From CAZSLO01 sp964608025 (GTDB lineage: Bacteria > Chloroflexota > Dehalococcoidia > Lucifugimonadales > CAJWER01): DNA of 64,000 bases. The position numbers and the translations under genes were made by a program. The stretch lies in the NCBI GenBank assembly GCA_964608025.1, contig CAZSLO010000007.1, forward strand, positions 34,564 to 98,563. Direction: 5' to 3'. The notes beneath the pieces are model-generated. The model searched no databases. It was not told the DNA's origin and saw nothing but the letters and a program-made list of their open reading frames with translations. Positions within the stretch are counted from its first letter, which is position 1, and every line of letters begins with the position of its first letter. Positions 60,979 through 64,000 of this stretch are shown piece by piece.

Positions 60979-62124
60979 GTGGCTTCTGTAAACGGCAACG
61001 GACACGGGATAAAAAAACTGATCGTCGTCCAGCTAGGTGGTGGAAACGATGCCCTAAACACAGTTATCCCTTATGAAAACGGTCACTACAGGGACTTTAG
61101 ACCATCCGTCAGTATCCCATCTGAAGAAGTAATAAAAATCAACGACGAATTGGGTTTCAGGCCCGGGATGGAACCTATCAAACAACTCTGGGACGATGGT
61201 AAGGTGGCTATTATCCAGGGAATAGGTTACCCCAATCCAAACCGTTCTCATTTTCGGTCGATGGACATATGGCATACCGCCTTACCCGAAGATGTTGGAA
61301 ATGAAGGGTGGCTTGGTCGTGTAATCCGTGAAATCGATCCAAAATCAGAAAATGTCCTGACCGGTGTGAATTTTGGACGTGGACTTCCCCGTGCCCTTGG
61401 AGTACGAGGTGTACCAGTAGCATCTGTCGGAAACCTTGAGACGTATGGCTTATTCCCAGATATGAAGGACGAGGCCCTGAGAAATTACGCACTGGAAACT
61501 TTCGCCAAAATGTTCGGTGGCGAACGAGGAAATGATACGGTACTGGATTTCCTGGGACAAACTGGCCTGGACGCGATGAAAGGAGCAGACACGCTCAGAA
61601 CTGCTCCAGCTATGTATAGTTCCAATATCGAATATGCTTCCACTGCAATATCCACCGATATGAAGAGCGCAGCACAAGTGATGTTCGCTGACCTTGGTAC
61701 ACAGATCTACTATGTATCTCATGGTGGATACGATACCCATTCTGGCGAACTCATAACTCATGGCAATCTTTGGGGGGAACTTGCACCAGCGATAGGTGAT
61801 TTCGTAGACGATGTAGAAGAACACGGTCGCGGGGACGATGTCGCAATCCTAGTTTTCACCGAGTTCGGCAGACGTATCAAGGACAATGGGTCCGGGACCG
61901 ATCACGGTTCAGGCGGTATTGCATTCTTAATCGGTAATTCGATCAAGGGCGGATTGTATGGGGAATATCCATCGCTCGCTCCAAAAGACCAGCTGGAAGG
62001 TGACCTGCATTTCAATAACGATTTCAGGATTACCTATACATCTATTATTGAAGACTGGTTCGGACTGGAAGCGGCACCTATAGTAAACGGCCGGTTCGAA
62101 AAGTTCGATTTTTTCAAAAACTAA
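60979..62124 (+). CDS. DUF1501 domain protein
   Basis: A 381-residue DUF1501 protein, a fold related to alkaline phosphatase/sulfatase. It has 'LIVVQLGGGNDALNTVIPY', 'VAIIQGIGYPNPNRSHFRSMDIWHTA', 'YYVSHGGYDTHSGELITHGNLW' and 'VAILVFTEFGRRIKDNGSGTDHGSGGIAFLIG', with Asp/His candidates for a metal site. The usual Tat signal is missing, so this form is probably cytoplasmic or exported with a partner. GTG start with 'ggaggag' upstream. It pairs with the DUF1800 gene that follows. Confidence 0.9.
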   Translation: MASVNGNGHGIKKLIVVQLGGGNDALNTVIPYENGHYRDFRPSVSIPSEEVIKINDELGFRPGMEPIKQLWDDGKVAIIQGIGYPNPNRSHFRSMDIWHTALPEDVGNEGWLGRVIREIDPKSENVLTGVNFGRGLPRALGVRGVPVASVGNLETYGLFPDMKDEALRNYALETFAKMFGGERGNDTVLDFLGQTGLDAMKGADTLRTAPAMYSSNIEYASTAISTDMKSAAQVMFADLGTQIYYVSHGGYDTHSGELITHGNLWGELAPAIGDFVDDVEEHGRGDDVAILVFTEFGRRIKDNGSGTDHGSGGIAFLIGNSIKGGLYGEYPSLAPKDQLEGDLHFNNDFRITYTSIIEDWFGLEAAPIVNGRFEKFDFFKN

Positions 62125-62201
62125 CGCGCAACGAATATTTACCAGTCCAGGTTCATCAAAGCCCCGGAAGTTGCGTGCCAACCTATTGGAGGCGTAACGC
62201 A

Positions 62202-63617
62202 TTGAGCAACAAAGATTTCAAGTTGATGGCGCATCTTCTTCGACGGGCAGGCTTTGGTGCAACACCTGACGAATTAGACGGGTATGTTGCAGCAGGATAC
62301 GAAGCTACGGTAGAAAACCTACTAAACCCTGGCGATCCAGGAAACCTGGCGGATGACTTAATAAAACGCTACCACGTCGATATGTCCGAGCTGAGACAAC
62401 TCGATAGCGCGGCATCTTACTGGATGTATCGAATAGTCACTACCAACAATCCTCTTGAAGAGAAGATGGCACTGTTTTGGCATGGCCTATTTGCAACTGG
62501 CTACTCCAAGCTTAATCAAGCTCGGTCTCACCTGAATCAAATCGACATGTTCCGACGGCTGGGCATGGGTAATTTTGGAAATCTGCTTATTGAATTATCC
62601 AGGGATCCAGCAATGATATTCTGGCTAGATAACCAAGATAACCACAAGGACGCCATTAACGAGAACTACGGTAGAGAGCTGCTCGAATTGTTCTCTATGG
62701 GAATAGGCAATTATTCTGAAGAGGATGTAAAAGAAGCAGCGAGAGCTTTCACGGGTTGGACTCTTGGTAACGCTGAATATATGTCAATGAGGGCTACGAA
62801 AGATTCTATTTGGCCGTATGGACGCATCGCGTGGCACTTTGATTATCGAGCGAACGATCATGACGAGGGTGGTAAAAAATTTCTTGGAGAGTCTGGCAAC
62901 TTCACCGGTGAAGACATAGTTGGCATTATTTGTAAAAACCCGGCAACACCGGCTTTCATATGCACAAGGCTCTTCCAATTCTTCACTGCTGATAATGTCG
63001 ACGATGAGGGTGAAAAAGTCATCTCCCAAATGACCCAGGCATACTTCGAATCTGGTTTTGAAATTAAGGCAGTACTACGCAAACTCTTTAATTCTTCGTA
63101 CTTCAAGTCTGAGGCAGCAAGGTTTGCAAGGGTCAAAGGACCGGTGGAACTCGTGGCAGGCGCGATCAGGTTAGCTTGCTCTTACCAAACCACTTCTTTG
63201 GGCATTATCCAGGCCGCTCACCAATCAAATTTTATGGGCCAAGGCCTCCTGCAACCTCCCACGGTAGAAGGATGGCACGAAGGAGAGGAATGGATCGATA
63301 GTGGAGCACTAGTCGAACGAATCAACTTCGTAGCACTAGAGGTCGGAGACGTCGAAAAATCTGGAATTCGCAGCATTATTGACAGGCTTGCTGGCCTGGA
63401 AGACGGCAAACTCACTCCTTCGACTGTTGTCGAAAGGTGCCTGGAGATGCTTGGGCATTTGTCAGTCTCGGATATTACCAAAAAAGCCCTGACAGACCAT
63501 GTGGCAATTGGCGGAAATATCGATCTGAGTAACCATCAAGTTGGAGATAAGCAAGAACAGCGAGTTGGAGAACTACTTAGCCTGATTACCGCCTCCAGGG
63601 AATACCAACTTGCGTAA
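62202..63617 (+). CDS. DUF1800 domain protein
   Basis: A 471-residue DUF1800 protein: 'MAHLLRRAGFGATPDELD', 'NNPLEEKMALFWHGLFATGYSKLN', 'GNFGNLLIELSRDPAMIFWLDN', 'INENYGRELLELFSMGIGNYSEEDVKEAARAFTGW', 'FHFDYRANDHDEGGKKFLG'-like region and 'GQGLLQPPTVEGWHEGEEWI'. The function is unknown, but DUF1800 and DUF1501 genes are regularly adjacent. I place the start at TTG 62202, with 'tggagg' 9 bases upstream; a GTG at 62175 would include that ribosome site in the coding region. Confidence 0.9.
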   Translation: MSNKDFKLMAHLLRRAGFGATPDELDGYVAAGYEATVENLLNPGDPGNLADDLIKRYHVDMSELRQLDSAASYWMYRIVTTNNPLEEKMALFWHGLFATGYSKLNQARSHLNQIDMFRRLGMGNFGNLLIELSRDPAMIFWLDNQDNHKDAINENYGRELLELFSMGIGNYSEEDVKEAARAFTGWTLGNAEYMSMRATKDSIWPYGRIAWHFDYRANDHDEGGKKFLGESGNFTGEDIVGIICKNPATPAFICTRLFQFFTADNVDDEGEKVISQMTQAYFESGFEIKAVLRKLFNSSYFKSEAARFARVKGPVELVAGAIRLACSYQTTSLGIIQAAHQSNFMGQGLLQPPTVEGWHEGEEWIDSGALVERINFVALEVGDVEKSGIRSIIDRLAGLEDGKLTPSTVVERCLEMLGHLSVSDITKKALTDHVAIGGNIDLSNHQVGDKQEQRVGELLSLITASREYQLA

Positions 63618-63698
63618 GCCAACATATCTCAATAAAAAAGGGCTTAGGGAATTAGTAAGGGCTATACGGAGTCTTACTCTAATACAGGGGCTTTCTCT

Positions 63699-64000
63699 AT
63701 GACGATCAGCCTGGCCTACTCAAAAACGATCGGCGTTGTTAACAACGGCTTCAACGGTAGAGGGTTCGCAAATCCGTACGATCTATCTATATCACGAGAC
63801 GAGCGAATATTCGTACTCAATCGTTGCGATCCAGCTAGGTTTACGGCCATACGTGTTGGAATCTGTAACCTGGACGAGGAGTATCTCGGTGAATTTGGTA
63901 AGGGTTTCGGAACAGGTGACGAGAATTTTGGCCTGCCTTCAGCCATGGCATTTGACCATCAGGATAATCTCCACATCACAGACGAATACCTTAACAGAAT
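63699..64000 (+). CDS. NHL-repeat beta-propeller protein, 3' end outside window
   Basis: An open frame from the ATG to the right edge, 100 codons, no stop. It reads 'GFANPYDLSISRDERIFVLNRCD', 'EYLGEFGKGFGTGDENFGLPSAMAFDHQDNLHITDEYLNR', the classic NHL pattern of one blade then the next. Such propellers bind ligands or act as lyases or lactonases. Incomplete, so its final size and any signal peptide cannot be judged; no N-terminal signal is visible. Confidence 0.8.
   Translation, partial: MTISLAYSKTIGVVNNGFNGRGFANPYDLSISRDERIFVLNRCDPARFTAIRVGICNLDEEYLGEFGKGFGTGDENFGLPSAMAFDHQDNLHITDEYLNR

Overview
This is an environmental bacterial chromosome fragment, most likely from the Chloroflexota and probably the marine SAR202 / Dehalococcoidia side. 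That placement is inference. It rests on the family mix: many unlinked catabolic enzymes (two enolase-superfamily enzymes, amidohydrolases, a phosphotriesterase-like enzyme, GH4, short-chain and medium-chain dehydrogenases), an 'Actinobacteria/Chloroflexi' type VLRF1 release factor, an imuB-DUF6504-dnaE2 mutagenesis cassette, and several DppB-type permeases. GTG and TTG starts are common. Two tRNA genes are present. No rRNA, CRISPR array, prophage or intact transposon was seen.

Layout. 1-3622: a DUF4340 protein cut by the left edge, a TolB-like lipoprotein, a DUF3500 protein and a MOSC protein. 3762-10536: a co-directional block of small-molecule enzymes (zinc-less MDR dehydrogenase, phosphotriesterase-like hydrolase, two tandem RidA proteins, Gfo/Idh/MocA dehydrogenase, S51 peptidase, sugar-phosphate isomerase-like protein, SDR). 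10575-20021: VLRF1, an enolase-superfamily enzyme, RpiB, half of a TPP enzyme, an acetyltransferase, an RDD membrane protein, a prolidase-like amidohydrolase, a DinB-like protein, a ceramidase-like protein and a 667-residue orphan. 20077-21409: a DppB permease and a decayed second copy. 21503-26119: the dnaE2/DUF6504/imuB cassette with a candidate LexA box.

26375-29206 is the most striking gene. It encodes a lipoprotein whose middle and C-terminal parts match animal peptidyl-arginine deiminases motif for motif, with all four catalytic residues present. 29282-34292: another solo permease, a hotdog thioesterase, an SDR, Kbl, and an M19-like dipeptidase that has lost most of its metal ligands.

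34357-43850 is an eight-gene same-strand cluster: a class II amidotransferase, a GltB-domain-3 protein, an FMN glutamate synthase, a GlnA-type ligase and the four subunits of a sarcosine-oxidase-type dehydrogenase. Together they equal the gmaS/mgsABC/mgdABCD set of the N-methylglutamate route of methylamine oxidation.

44162-60431: a fourth DppB permease copy, an amidase, a PNPOx-like flavoprotein, a cluster with two GH10-like TIM-barrel proteins, a large solute-binding lipoprotein with a consensus promoter and a strong terminator, an SMP-30 lactonase, a MEMO1 homologue, a GH4 glycosidase, a second enolase-superfamily enzyme and an HpcH/HpaI aldolase. 60605-64000: tRNA-Gly and tRNA-Phe with their own promoter, a DUF1501-DUF1800 pair, and an NHL-repeat protein cut by the right edge.

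Taken together, the genes suggest a heterotrophic oligotroph that takes up peptides or other small organics, oxidises methylated amines and sugar acids, and keeps an SOS-inducible mutagenic polymerase. All functional statements are from reading sequence alone; no database search was run.
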